Origin: Caldilineaceae bacterium
GTDB lineage: Bacteria > Chloroflexota > Anaerolineae > Caldilineales > Caldilineaceae
DNA length: 14,769 bases
NCBI GenBank assembly: GCA_012032975.1
Contig: JAAUPU010000009.1
Coordinates: forward strand, 1 to 14,769
Reading direction: 5' to 3'
The position numbers and the translations under genes are program-made. The stretch's first letter is position 1. The number at the start of each line of letters is the position of its first letter. Below, piece after piece: positions 1 to 7,016 of the stretch. A model generated the notes under the pieces. That model was not told the DNA's origin, ran no database searches, and saw only the letters and a program-made list of their open reading frames with translations.

Positions 1-196
1 AGACATCGGCTTGTTTGAGAATACCACGTAACGTGCCCACCTTTATCCTCCGATGATTCGGCACAACGCAACCCGATGCTCCCTTGCGCAGAACGATGTG
101 ACTGCCACGTTGCCGGACGACAGCAAAGCCCAGCCGTTCCGGTGCCCGTACCGTCTCTGCACCCGAAACCACTGGCAACTTATAGAGAACACACAT
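1..196 (-). CDS. hicA: HicA-family mRNA interferase toxin (3' end off the left edge)
   Basis: Toxin of a HicBA type II toxin-antitoxin pair; the family is a small double-stranded-RNA-binding-fold ribonuclease that cleaves mRNA. I read it directly on the minus strand from the ATG at 196-194; 65 codons are open to the window edge and no stop is seen. The protein begins MCVLYKLPVVSGAE and contains the family core RLGFAVVRQRGSHIVLRK. The histidine of GSHIVL is the family's catalytic residue. The VPNHRRIKVGTLRGILKQA stretch matches the usual VPxHxxIxxGTLRxIL segment. Only the last few residues should be missing, since HicA proteins are about 60-80 residues. It follows hicB by 75 bases in the same direction, so the order is antitoxin first. 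No good Shine-Dalgarno lies next to the ATG, and an inverted repeat ends 4 bases before it. The family call is confident; the exact start is less so. Confidence 0.85.
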   Translation of the reverse strand, partial: MCVLYKLPVVSGAETVRAPERLGFAVVRQRGSHIVLRKGASGCVVPNHRRIKVGTLRGILKQADV

Positions 197-200
197 AGAG

Positions 201-253
201 GTCGTACAAATAATCGCGTTCTTCCAGAGAGACGTGAGTCTCAATTGTACGAC
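201..253 (-). promoter_or_regulatory. Inverted repeat between hicB and hicA, likely start-site hairpin or operator
   Basis: Nine-base perfect arms GTCGTACAA (201-209) and TTGTACGAC (245-253) are separated by 35 bases. Inside the loop is a second small hairpin, GAGAC (229-233) with GTCTC (238-242). On the minus-strand transcript the second outer arm ends 4 bases before the hicA ATG, so pairing would bury the hicA initiation region. The only purine-rich stretch (GGAAGAA) sits in the loop, too far upstream for a standard ribosome binding site. It could instead be a DNA operator. Seen: the repeat. Inferred: the function. Confidence 0.5.
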
Positions 254-271
254 TTAGAATTGGTTTCTCTA

Positions 272-478
272 TTAGGCATGCGCAGCCACATGGAAGGTGG
301 TTAACAATGGACGAGCGGAAACAGTCAACGGGAACTCTTCGAGATATAGTTCGGTTGCCTCACGTAGATTTGTCAAGGCTTCTTCAATCGTCTCTCCTTG
401 CGTAGTCGTCCCTGTTTCAGGATTGAAAACTACATAGCCTCCTTCGGGGGCTGCTGTTAACACTGCGGACAGATCCAT
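272..478 (-). CDS. hicB: HicB-family antitoxin, short form
   Basis: A 68-residue protein with the HicB partial RNase H-like fold. The N-terminal strand segment (about residues 4-20, containing PEGGYVVFNPE) and the helix ETIEEALTNLREATELYLEEF (about 29-49) are characteristic, followed by a conserved tail around RPLLTTF. HicB binds and blocks HicA. This short form ends right after the core fold: there is no room for the ribbon-helix-helix or helix-turn-helix DNA-binding domain that longer HicB proteins carry, so autoregulation would need another mechanism. The start is supported by GAGGAG just upstream (minus strand, about 484-489), 5 bases from the ATG. It is the first gene of a hicB-hicA unit. 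Confidence 0.88.
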   Translation of the reverse strand: MDLSAVLTAAPEGGYVVFNPETGTTTQGETIEEALTNLREATELYLEEFPLTVSARPLLTTFHVAAHA

Positions 479-526
479 GATTCTCCTCGTCTATACCTTT
501 GCACGACACATAGCCATTCTAGTGCG

Positions 527-532
527 ATTATA
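527..532 (-). promoter_or_regulatory. Candidate -10 element for hicBA
   Basis: The minus strand reads TATAAT here, about 49 bases upstream of the hicB ATG and directly after the T-run of the terminator at 539-563. No recognisable -35 hexamer exists at the expected distance, because that place is occupied by the terminator stem. The core ATTATAAT is palindromic, so the match exists on both strands. Weakly supported promoter for the toxin-antitoxin pair. Confidence 0.3.
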
Positions 533-536
533 ATAG

Positions 537-563
537 AAAAGCCGAGCAGCTTCTGCTCGGCTT
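537..563 (-). terminator. Rho-independent terminator, minus strand
   Basis: Arms GCCGAGCAG (541-549) and CTGCTCGGC (553-561) are perfect with a 3-base loop; flanking AA/TT extends the stem to 11 pairs. Read on the minus strand the stem is followed by TTTTCTATTA, a U-tract. On the plus strand no T-run follows. It would end a minus-strand transcript coming from the right, perhaps that of the membrane protein ending at 918, and insulates hicBA. Confidence 0.75.
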
Positions 564-917
564 GGCACATTCATTTCGCAGCGCACCCGCGACAGCCCGC
601 CAACGTTACCACAGTGCCATTCTGTCCAGTGCTGCCGCCCTAACGGTCGCGTTTGAGCGGCGGCGCTGAGGCTCACCGTTGTGCCTGGCGCATCTTCGCC
701 CTCCACTCCAGAGTCTGGCTAGGCAGGCGCGCTTCCGCACGCGTCGCGCAGAGCCTGCGCCAGTGGCATCTATCGACGGCGCGTGTGATCGACGCCTGGG
801 AGGTCACGCGCGGACGCATCGACATCTGCCTTACGTGACGCCGGGGCGGGCGTCCCCAGGATCGGCTGTAACGATTCGAGTCAGCTGAACCACTGAGTCG
901 CGGCAACATGCGTGAGG
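564..917. other. GC-rich stretch without a recognisable gene
   Basis: About 350 bases rich in CGCG and GCGGC words. All six frames contain only short openings with low-complexity arginine-rich translations typical of GC-rich noncoding DNA. The segment at about 635-663 begins CCCTAACGG and continues with TTTGAGCGGCGGCGC, which recalls the outer ends of attC-like or miniature repeats seen in Chloroflexota and cyanobacteria. I could not find the matching opposite end (GTTAGGC-like), so no element is claimed. Confidence 0.4.
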
Positions 918-1661
918 CTAGCCTCCTAGCAACATAGCCACCAGAACCATAGCCAGGCAAACAGAGGAGAGCAGCAAACCTATCTTCCACGGATTCGTAT
1001 CGGTGTGAAGCCCCCAACTGTAGCCCGCAACGAAGATAACCGTAAACGACACAACGCTAGAAATGCGAATTGCCAGCGCGGTGTCATCAGGCAGCAGCAG
1101 CAACGGTAGCAAGGAAGGCAGCACGGCCACGATGTATAGCACCACTGTCGCCGCTGCACCAACCACATCTTGACGCTGTATTCCAATTGCCTGAGGTTCA
1201 GCTTGGCTTAGGTAGCCACGGATGTCGTGATAAAGAGCATTTCGTTGCTCGTCGTTGGTTATCGGCTCAAGGATGAAATCTAGCTCATAGGCAATGGCGG
1301 TAGCGGCCTCTTCTTCACTGTCTGTGCTCTGAACGTACCGGAGCAACCGATAGCGCTCACGCCGTGCGAGACGCTCCCCCAGAACATACAGTACGCCATC
1401 GATGATGCCCCAAGCCGTGACAGCCCCCAGGATGGCAACAAACAACTCGTGTCCATATCCGCTTGCAAAAGAGGACGAGATGACACCTTGATCGATCAAG
1501 ACGCTGTAGGAAAGCGTGAAGAGCAGCGCAAACAAAACGCTGTAGAAGACGGTGAAGATCGCATCGATAGGGGCAAGGAACTCGCCAAGAACGTTGCTCA
1601 AGATGGTTTCCTTGGGCGGAGTAACTGGTCTGTGACGTTGCCGATGTCTTTCCCTGAACAT
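918..1661 (-). CDS. Integral membrane protein, distant VIT1/CCC1-like
   Basis: A 247-residue protein with five predicted membrane helices at about residues 36-56, 72-94, 168-190, 199-217 and 226-245. A soluble acidic loop of about 70 residues (97-165) lies between helices 2 and 3, and the N-terminus is short, basic and cytosolic-looking. Helix 2 contains GAVTAWGIIDGVLYVLGE. The last three helices, with polar gaps such as the GYSWGLHTDTNPW loop, resemble the C-terminal bundle of VIT1/CCC1 iron/manganese transporters and of an uncharacterised family related to them. The classical metal-binding N-terminal part is not evident, so transport of metals is only a guess. The start is supported by GGAGGAG about 9 bases upstream of the ATG. 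It is intact and stands alone; the nearest downstream terminator is at 537-563. Confidence 0.7.
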   Translation of the reverse strand: MFRERHRQRHRPVTPPKETILSNVLGEFLAPIDAIFTVFYSVLFALLFTLSYSVLIDQGVISSSFASGYGHELFVAILGAVTAWGIIDGVLYVLGERLARRERYRLLRYVQSTDSEEEAATAIAYELDFILEPITNDEQRNALYHDIRGYLSQAEPQAIGIQRQDVVGAAATVVLYIVAVLPSLLPLLLLPDDTALAIRISSVVSFTVIFVAGYSWGLHTDTNPWKIGLLLSSVCLAMVLVAMLLGG

Positions 1662-2215
1662 TGCTCTGATCTCCTCCGGAAGTTAGGTCGTCACCGCCTA
1701 CGACATTGTAATCGGCAGGGCGGGCAGCGTGGCAATCAGTCGCCAATTTGACTCGTTTGAGCGAGTGGGCAACTTGGAATGCGCCGAACTGTAGTCCTGT
1801 CCGGTGCAAGCACGGCTGGCGGCGCGACGTTGATTCGAAGCGTGCGGAATATTTGCGGGCGAACCGGAATAAAAGCTGTTGGTGACGCCGTTCTTCAATC
1901 AGCCTTATTTGACCGATGTTGATGGTATTCGGTGCAAGCTCCAGCTAGGCAACGTGTCGCTCACCGGTCAATATGGGTTCAAGCCGCAATATCTCATCCG
2001 CTGCGAGACTTCTCATCTCACGCCACAGATCCCAGTCCTGCTGCAAACCTAGTACACGATGGCGCAAATACCACGGCGGAATTTCGGCATCTCCACCTTT
2101 GAAAGAAACCGTGGGTCTATTTCCGCCGGGATTTACTAGCCGGTTCCGGTGCATGTTTGGTTGGCGGCGCGGGCGGATGATGGTGGATACGTTGAGGAGA
2201 CCCGAGCAGTGAGCT
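1662..2215. other. About 550 bases with no convincing gene
   Basis: No frame gives a recognised protein. The best minus-strand opening is 1945-2154 (69 codons), with a fairly coding-like middle (GGDAEIPPWYLRHRVLG) but no ribosome binding site and no family I recognise; the same DNA is also open on the plus strand at 1973-2212. The word CGGTGCAAGC occurs twice in direct orientation (1802-1811 and 1930-1939). The stretch lies between a membrane protein and a truncated toxin and may be remnants of lost accessory genes. Confidence 0.35.
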
Positions 2216-2521
2216 TTACTGAAACTTATCGCTGTAGTGGGTCTGAAGAAGCAAAACTACACGTTTCAGATCACTGATCTTGTTCTGACAAACGTCAAAG
2301 ATGATCTCTGCGTCTGCTGAGAAATAGTGATGACTGAGAATATCCCTGACGCCTTTGACACCTTTCCAGTCAATCTCCGGATACGCATCCCATAGATTTG
2401 ACTCCATGGCTCTATCAAGCCGCTTCACCTGCTCGCCGATAGCAATCAACATCATGGCGATGCCATCACGACGATCAATGCCGTCGTCGCTGACGACGAA
2501 ATCTTCGTGGATAGTTATTTT
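2216..2521 (-). pseudogene. hepT: HepT-family (DUF86, HEPN) toxin, N-terminally truncated
   Basis: HEPN ribonuclease of the MntA/HepT class. Reading from about 2521 leftwards the frame contains EDFVVSDDGIDRRDGI, then IAIGEQVKRLDRA, then YPEIDWKGVKGVRDILSHHY and FDVCQNKISDLKRV, in the order expected for HepT. The RX4HXY active-site motif is intact in RDILSHHY. Family members are usually about 110-140 residues and begin with a further helix of about 40 residues. Upstream of about 2521 the frame stays open but is no longer HepT-like and runs into the ribosome-binding region of the divergent gene at 2579. The only ATG in frame (2455-2453) would give 79 residues lacking the first helix. No MntA nucleotidyltransferase partner is present. 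Hence a remnant, or an orphan short protein if translated from 2455. Confidence 0.7.
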
Positions 2522-2578
2522 CCCGCAATGGCCTAAGCCGGGTGTCGCCTGGGTGCATCGGAGGAAGGAAGGCCGCTC

Positions 2579-3064
2579 ATGTCGCTATCCAATTTGGTGA
2601 CGGCATCCAATGCGTACTACCACGATGAGTTCATCCATTTGCATCGCCTGGCCAGGTTGGCCAAAGCGTTCGCACGATTGACCGGCCACAGCACCGAGTT
2701 GCTCTGCCTCTACACCACCTATGAACACGATCACGCATGGAATCGGGCCGACTTGGGCCTCCAAACGGTGCGCATCGAACAGATCTGCGGCAGCGAAGGG
2801 CGATGCGAAGATTACGACAACCACTTCCGTCCCATCAAGCTGCACGAAAAAGCGCGCTGGGCCAGCGTGGCCTCTGCCGTGGACCAGGGTGTCATTCTGC
2901 CACCTATCGAAGTGGTAAAGGTCGAGGAGATTTACTTCGTCCGGGACGGACACCACCGGGTATCTGTCGCCAAGCATGTGGGCCAAATCGAGATCGACGC
3001 GGTCGTCACGGTTTGGCAACATGTCCAGCCACATGGCAAAGAGACAGATGACGCCTCAGAGTAG
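2579..3064 (+). CDS. ParB/Srx-fold domain protein with DGHHR motif
   Basis: A 161-residue protein. The C-terminal half (about 83-146) is a ParB N-terminal-like (sulfiredoxin-fold) domain: LPPIEVVKVEEIYFVRDGHH, with DGHHR at 123-127 followed by VSVAKHVGQIEIDAVVTVW. The preceding FRPIKLHEKARWASVASA segment (83-100) is also a recurring part of a stand-alone ParB-like family common in Actinobacteria and Chloroflexota. No helix-turn-helix or C-terminal dimer domain of chromosome-partitioning ParB is present, and no parA is nearby, so it is not a partitioning protein. By analogy with the fold it may bind or hydrolyse a nucleotide, but the function is unknown. A strong GGAGGAAGGAAGG lies at about 2560-2572, just ahead of the ATG. 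Its last 9 bases overlap the end of the convergent enolase-superfamily gene. It is the only plus-strand gene I accept in the window. Confidence 0.82.
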   Translation: MSLSNLVTASNAYYHDEFIHLHRLARLAKAFARLTGHSTELLCLYTTYEHDHAWNRADLGLQTVRIEQICGSEGRCEDYDNHFRPIKLHEKARWASVASAVDQGVILPPIEVVKVEEIYFVRDGHHRVSVAKHVGQIEIDAVVTVWQHVQPHGKETDDASE

Positions 3065-4176
3065 ACCATCCCGGACGCGCAGCGGTTCCAATGCCTGCCA
3101 ATCGATCTTGACCCCCAAACCGGGTGCATCCGGCAACTGAACGGTTCCCGATCCATCGGCCAGAATCGGCGCCGGGAGAATAAAGTCGCGGCGGTCGGGT
3201 GTCCAGGTGGGCGGATCGAAGGGGAACTCCACAAAAGGCGCCTGGGAAAGCGCTGCAGCGACATGTAGATTTGCCAGCAGGACAAGGCCATCGCCCCAAG
3301 TGTGGGGTGAATAAATGTGACCGGTCACCTGCACCTGATCCGCAAGCTGTCGCGCCCGATAGATGCCGGTGGACCAGGCAACATCTGGCTGGTAGACATC
3401 CAGCGAGCCGTGCTGTAGATAGGCCTGGAAGTCGCTAAAATCGCGATTGCCCTCGCCGCCGGCAATCCGCACTCGGGCCTGGCGGCGAAGCTCGGCCAGC
3501 CCCGCATAGTCGTGACGGTGCAGTGGCTCTTCCAGCCAGTAGACATCCAATTCCGCCAGCGCATCGGCCACCCAGAGCGCGGTCTTTAGCTCCCAGCTTG
3601 GCCGGACATCCCACGACATTCGCCATGCCTGGTTGGCATCGACCAGCAGTTCGATCTGTGGCCCTACCGCATCACGCACGGCCTGGACAGAGGCGATCTC
3701 TTCCTGCATGTCGGCGTGAAAGCGCAACTTCAACGCCCCAAAGCCCTGTTCGACCAGACCCCTGGCGGATTCGGCGCGCTGGCTCGCGATCATTCGCTCC
3801 CCGGTCGAGGCATAGACGCGCAGCCGTCCATGCTCGCCGCCCAGCAGCTTCCAGAGCGGCTGGCCACTGATCTGCCCCATGAGATCCCACAGCGCGATCT
3901 CCAGCGGCCACATGCGGCCATAGTGGAACTGGAGGTGTCGAGAATTTCCACGTGACGGCGGATCGCAAAGGGATCCTGGCCCAGAAAGAGCTGTTCATGG
4001 CCGGCGAATCCCAACATGGCATCGCCAGAGCCGACGCCTTCGTGGTCGCCAGCGCGCACGCGGACCAGGGTGCTGGTGTGCGCCATGCGCGGCTTTGGAT
4101 CCCACGCCGCGCTGAAAGGAGGATCCAGCGGCAGGCGGTAATGATAGATCTCAATGGAGTCGATGGTCGGTGACAT
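3056..4176 (-). CDS. Mandelate racemase/muconate lactonizing enzyme-family protein (one frame break)
   Basis: Enolase-superfamily enzyme, about 373 residues when read across one break. The N-terminal capping domain (1 to about 80, starting MSPTIDSIEIYHYRL) is in one frame to about 3937; the rest resumes in a second frame from about 3934 as LQFHYGRMWPLEIALWDL. One missing base near 3935 explains this. The barrel domain shows KLR at 150-152 (a KxR pair where muconate lactonizing enzymes have KxK), metal ligands in VDAN (D180), EEP (216-218) and GGE (E242), QPD (D265) and SPHTWG (H292), the His-Asp dyad expected for mandelate-racemase-like members. It abstracts a proton alpha to a carboxylate; the substrate, probably a sugar acid or similar, cannot be told. 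The ATG at 4176 is preferred over the adjacent TTG at 4179; no clear Shine-Dalgarno is seen. It overlaps the end of the convergent ParB-like gene. Confidence 0.82.
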
Positions 4177-4307
4177 CAAAATCTCATGTGGGGGCGTTTT
4201 TTACGGCTGCATAAAGAGACACAAAACCGCTGCTTTTCCTTCGTGTCCCTTTGCGCCCTTCCTGGATCATCCTTTTTCTGGCTCAGCATAGACACCGCGA
4301 AACAGCA
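4177..4307. repeat. Intergenic degenerate TTCGTGTCC-type repeat and imperfect palindrome
   Basis: Between sbcC and the enolase-superfamily gene. AAAGAGACAC (about 4213-4222) can pair with GTGTCCCTTT (about 4243-4252) with one mismatch (a G-U pair in minus-strand RNA). The right half reads as loose units of about ten bases (CCTTCGTGT, CCCTTTGCGC, CCTTCCTGGA), the type of degenerate short repeat found between genes in many unrelated bacteria. No T-run follows the stem on either strand, so I do not call it a terminator. Confidence 0.4.
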
Positions 4308-7014
4308 TCACTCGAAGCTGACGACACTCTGCCCACCGACCCGTTCGACGCGGATCAGGTTCTGCGTCGCCTGTTCGAAGGTGTCGTCGTGGCTGATGAC
4401 AAAGAGTTGTCGGAAGCCGCGCACGTTGAGGATCTGGCGCGCCAGCGACTCGCGACGCACGTCGTCCAGGTTGGAGGTCGGCTCGTCGAAGAAGGCGATG
4501 TCGATGGTGCTCATCTCGCGCAAGAGCGCCAGGCGCACGGACAGGGCCGCGCTCATCTGCTCGCCGCCAGATAGCTGGCCAAAATGGCGTTCGTGGCCAT
4601 CCACGTTCAGGGTGATGTTATAAGTCTCATCCCAAGTCAGATGGCGGCTGTAGTCCTGCATAATGTCGCCGAAGATACGCGCCGCGCCATCGCTGATCTG
4701 GCGGATCAACGTGCGGGTGACATACGGACCTGCCTCGCGAATCACGCCGCGTACGGTTTCTAAAAGGCTGGCCTGTCCCTCCAACTCTTTGCGCAAAGTC
4801 TGCGCCGCTGCCAGCTCTGTTGTGTGCAACTCCAGCGCGGCGATTTCGCTCCGGTCTCGCTCCTGTTCCCGATCCATCATCGCCAACCGGGTTTGCAGCC
4901 CGGCGCGCGTTTCGCGGGCTGTCTGCTCGGCCAGGACCGTCTCCTCGTAGTTCTCTTCATCGAACGCCGCCTGCGCTTCCGCCAACTGTGCGGCCAGCCG
5001 CTCGGTCTGTTGCTGGGCTGCGACCAGGTCTGTCTGCAGACCATCGACCTCTCGGCGGCGCAAGTCAACCGTTTCCGCGGCCTGCCGATTCGAAAGCACA
5101 ATCCGGTAGGCGTCGGCATTTTGCTCCACTGCGCCTGCTACTTCTTGCAGCGCTCCATCCAGGTCGGCGAATGCCAGCAACTGCTCCTGCAATGCAGCCA
5201 TCTCGCTTGTTAACTTGTTGGACTGCGCTTGAAGCTGACTGGATCTTGTCTCCACGCGCCCGCGCTGAGCGGCGCGATCCGAAGCCAGCGCGTGGGCCTG
5301 GCGTGGGTTGCCCAGCTTGGCCAGCTTCGCCTCTACGTCGGTCACCCGTTGAGGCGCGTTCATCAGCTCGTGGAGCCGCGCTTCGGCGCTGGCGATCTCG
5401 CTTTCGGTTGTCGTCAGATTCTCCTGGGTGGTGGCCAATTCCTGTGCGCGCGGGAGTTCGCGCTGCGCCTTGTGGATGCGTTCAAGCTCCCTGCTCAATT
5501 GCTTGAGACGCGCTTGGCCGCTCTGCGTGTCGCTCTGAAGCTGGCGATATCGATTGCGCAACGTTTCAAGCCGTTGGTCGTTGCGCGCCTGGAGCGTGGC
5601 TCGATGATTTTCGTCCAGCGGCTGTTCGCAGACTGGACAGAGCGCGGTCTCGACCTCTGCCAGCGCCTCGCTTTGCGACTTGATAGCGTCGGCCTCCACC
5701 TTGCATTGGGCGGTTTCGGCGCCGAAGCCATCGAGCGCTGTTCGCTCGGATTCTATTTCGCCGGCAACGGCCGCGCGTTCGACCTCCAGCCCATCGCCGG
5801 CCGAGAGTTGCTCTGTCAGCATCTTGACCTGGTCGGCCAGACGGGTGCGATGCGACTGATGTTTGGCCAATTGAGACCCGGTTTCGTCGAGACGCCTTTG
5901 CTCTTCGCGTGCTTCTTTGAGTTCCTCTTCCAGCGCCAACTGCTCTGCAACCGCCGAAGCGAGTTCGCGCGCCGTCGCTTCCGCCGCGAGGATTTCGCTC
6001 AATTCGGCTTGAGAAGCGGCGAACTCGCTGCGCGTGACGGCTGCCTGTTTGTCCAGCGCGACGTGGTCAAGCTCGATGCGTGTGCGGAGGCGCACACGGC
6101 TTTCCAGTTCCTTCTGGCGCGCCTGAGCAGCCAAATAGCGATCATGGCCGGCCTGATTTTCCTCTAGCGCCGACTGCGCATTTGGGCCTGCGCGAGACTT
6201 TGCTGCGCGCTGGCAAGCCGCTCGGTCAGATCGAGGACGCGTTGGTTGGCGCTGGTTGTCTGGTTTGCAGCTCGCCGATCCGTTGACGCGACGCGGCGAG
6301 CAGAGCCAACTCGGTTTGCAGCGTTTCGAGGCGAGCCAGGGCTTGGGCGTGTTCTCGATTGGCCGTCGCGATTTCGTCGTTGCGTTGCATGACAACCGCG
6401 CGCAGCGCAGGCAACCGTTCAACGCGGCCCTGCAAACCGGCGATTTCGACAGCGACCGCGTTCCGTCGGTCGCTCAACAACTTCACCGCATCGCGAAGGC
6501 GCTCGAACGCCCAACGATACTCTTCGACCTGCAACAGGGGATCGAAAACTCTTTTGCGGTCACTGGCCGTGGCGAGAAAGGCCGCGGTCAGCGTGCCCTG
6601 GGGCACGCCGACCGCATCGCGAAAGAGGCGGTTCAGGTCCGCGCCGGGTTCCAGCCCCATGTGCTGGCGCAGAAAGCTCAACACATCGGCCTTGCCCTCA
6701 CAGATCTTGATGCCTAGTTCTGGATCGTGGATGTAGTATTGATTGCTGGAGCCGCAGCGCCGCACAGCTTGATAGGGGCGTTCATCCAGGTTGCTGGCGA
6801 AGGTCGTGGTGACGGTGGCGCTCCTGGCCCCTTCGCGCACGAACGCGGCATGGGTATATTCCAGCGAGTCGAAGAGGGAGAAGCCGATGGCCTCCAGGAT
6901 TGTACTTTTGCCGGCGCCGTTGTGGCCAACGATGGCGTTGATGCCGCCGGTGAAGTCGATGGTCGTGTTGGCGAAACTCTTGGCATTTTCCAGTTCCAGC
7001 GAGAGAATCTGCAC
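4308..7014 (-). CDS. sbcC: SbcC/Rad50-type exonuclease ATPase subunit (two frame breaks)
   Basis: SMC-like ATPase of the SbcCD (Mre11-Rad50) complex, which processes double-strand DNA ends and hairpins; about 900 residues when reconstructed. N-terminal half-ATPase: starts as GTG-CAG-ATT (7014), Walker A GHNGAGKST at about residue 30, Q-loop region around GVPQGTLTAAF. Long coiled-coil arms follow. The zinc hook CPVC is encoded at 5628-5639, about residue 459, exactly mid-protein as expected. The C-terminal half has signature LSGGEQMSAALS (about 815) and Walker B IDIAFFDEPTSN (about 838-849), then the H-loop FVISHDD. Two breaks: near 6255-6265 the first frame hits a stop, while coiled coil continues as RVLDLTERLASAQQSLAQAQ in another frame; near 6173 it shifts again into ALEENQAGHDRYLAAQ. 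Each equals one missing base. The GTG start is 2 bases after the sbcD stop, with GGGGGA about 9 bases upstream, so the two genes are translationally coupled. Confidence 0.93.
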
Positions 7015-7016
7015 AG

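Noticed and set aside
860..885. A T-loop-like GATTCGAGTC suggesting a tRNA
   Set aside because: No pairing stem around it and no acceptor, D or anticodon arms nearby.
673..1017. Minus-strand frame overlapping the end of the membrane protein gene
   Set aside because: Arginine-rich low-complexity translation, overlap with a confident gene, no start signal.
1751..1766. Small hairpin ACTCG/CGAGT as a terminator
   Set aside because: Only five pairs, no T-run, no adjacent gene end.
2585..3034. A 149-codon minus-strand open frame opposite the ParB-like gene
   Set aside because: The plus-strand protein has a strong ribosome binding site and a clear DGHHR domain; the minus frame is a mirror artefact.
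5229..6167. A 312-codon plus-strand open frame inside sbcC
   Set aside because: Antisense to the SbcC coiled-coil and zinc-hook region, whose motifs are unambiguous; the product is compositionally odd and has no start signal.
6170..6265. Programmed frameshifting in sbcC
   Set aside because: Two shifts 90 bases apart without slippery heptamers or a stimulatory structure, and similar breaks in five other genes, favour sequence errors.
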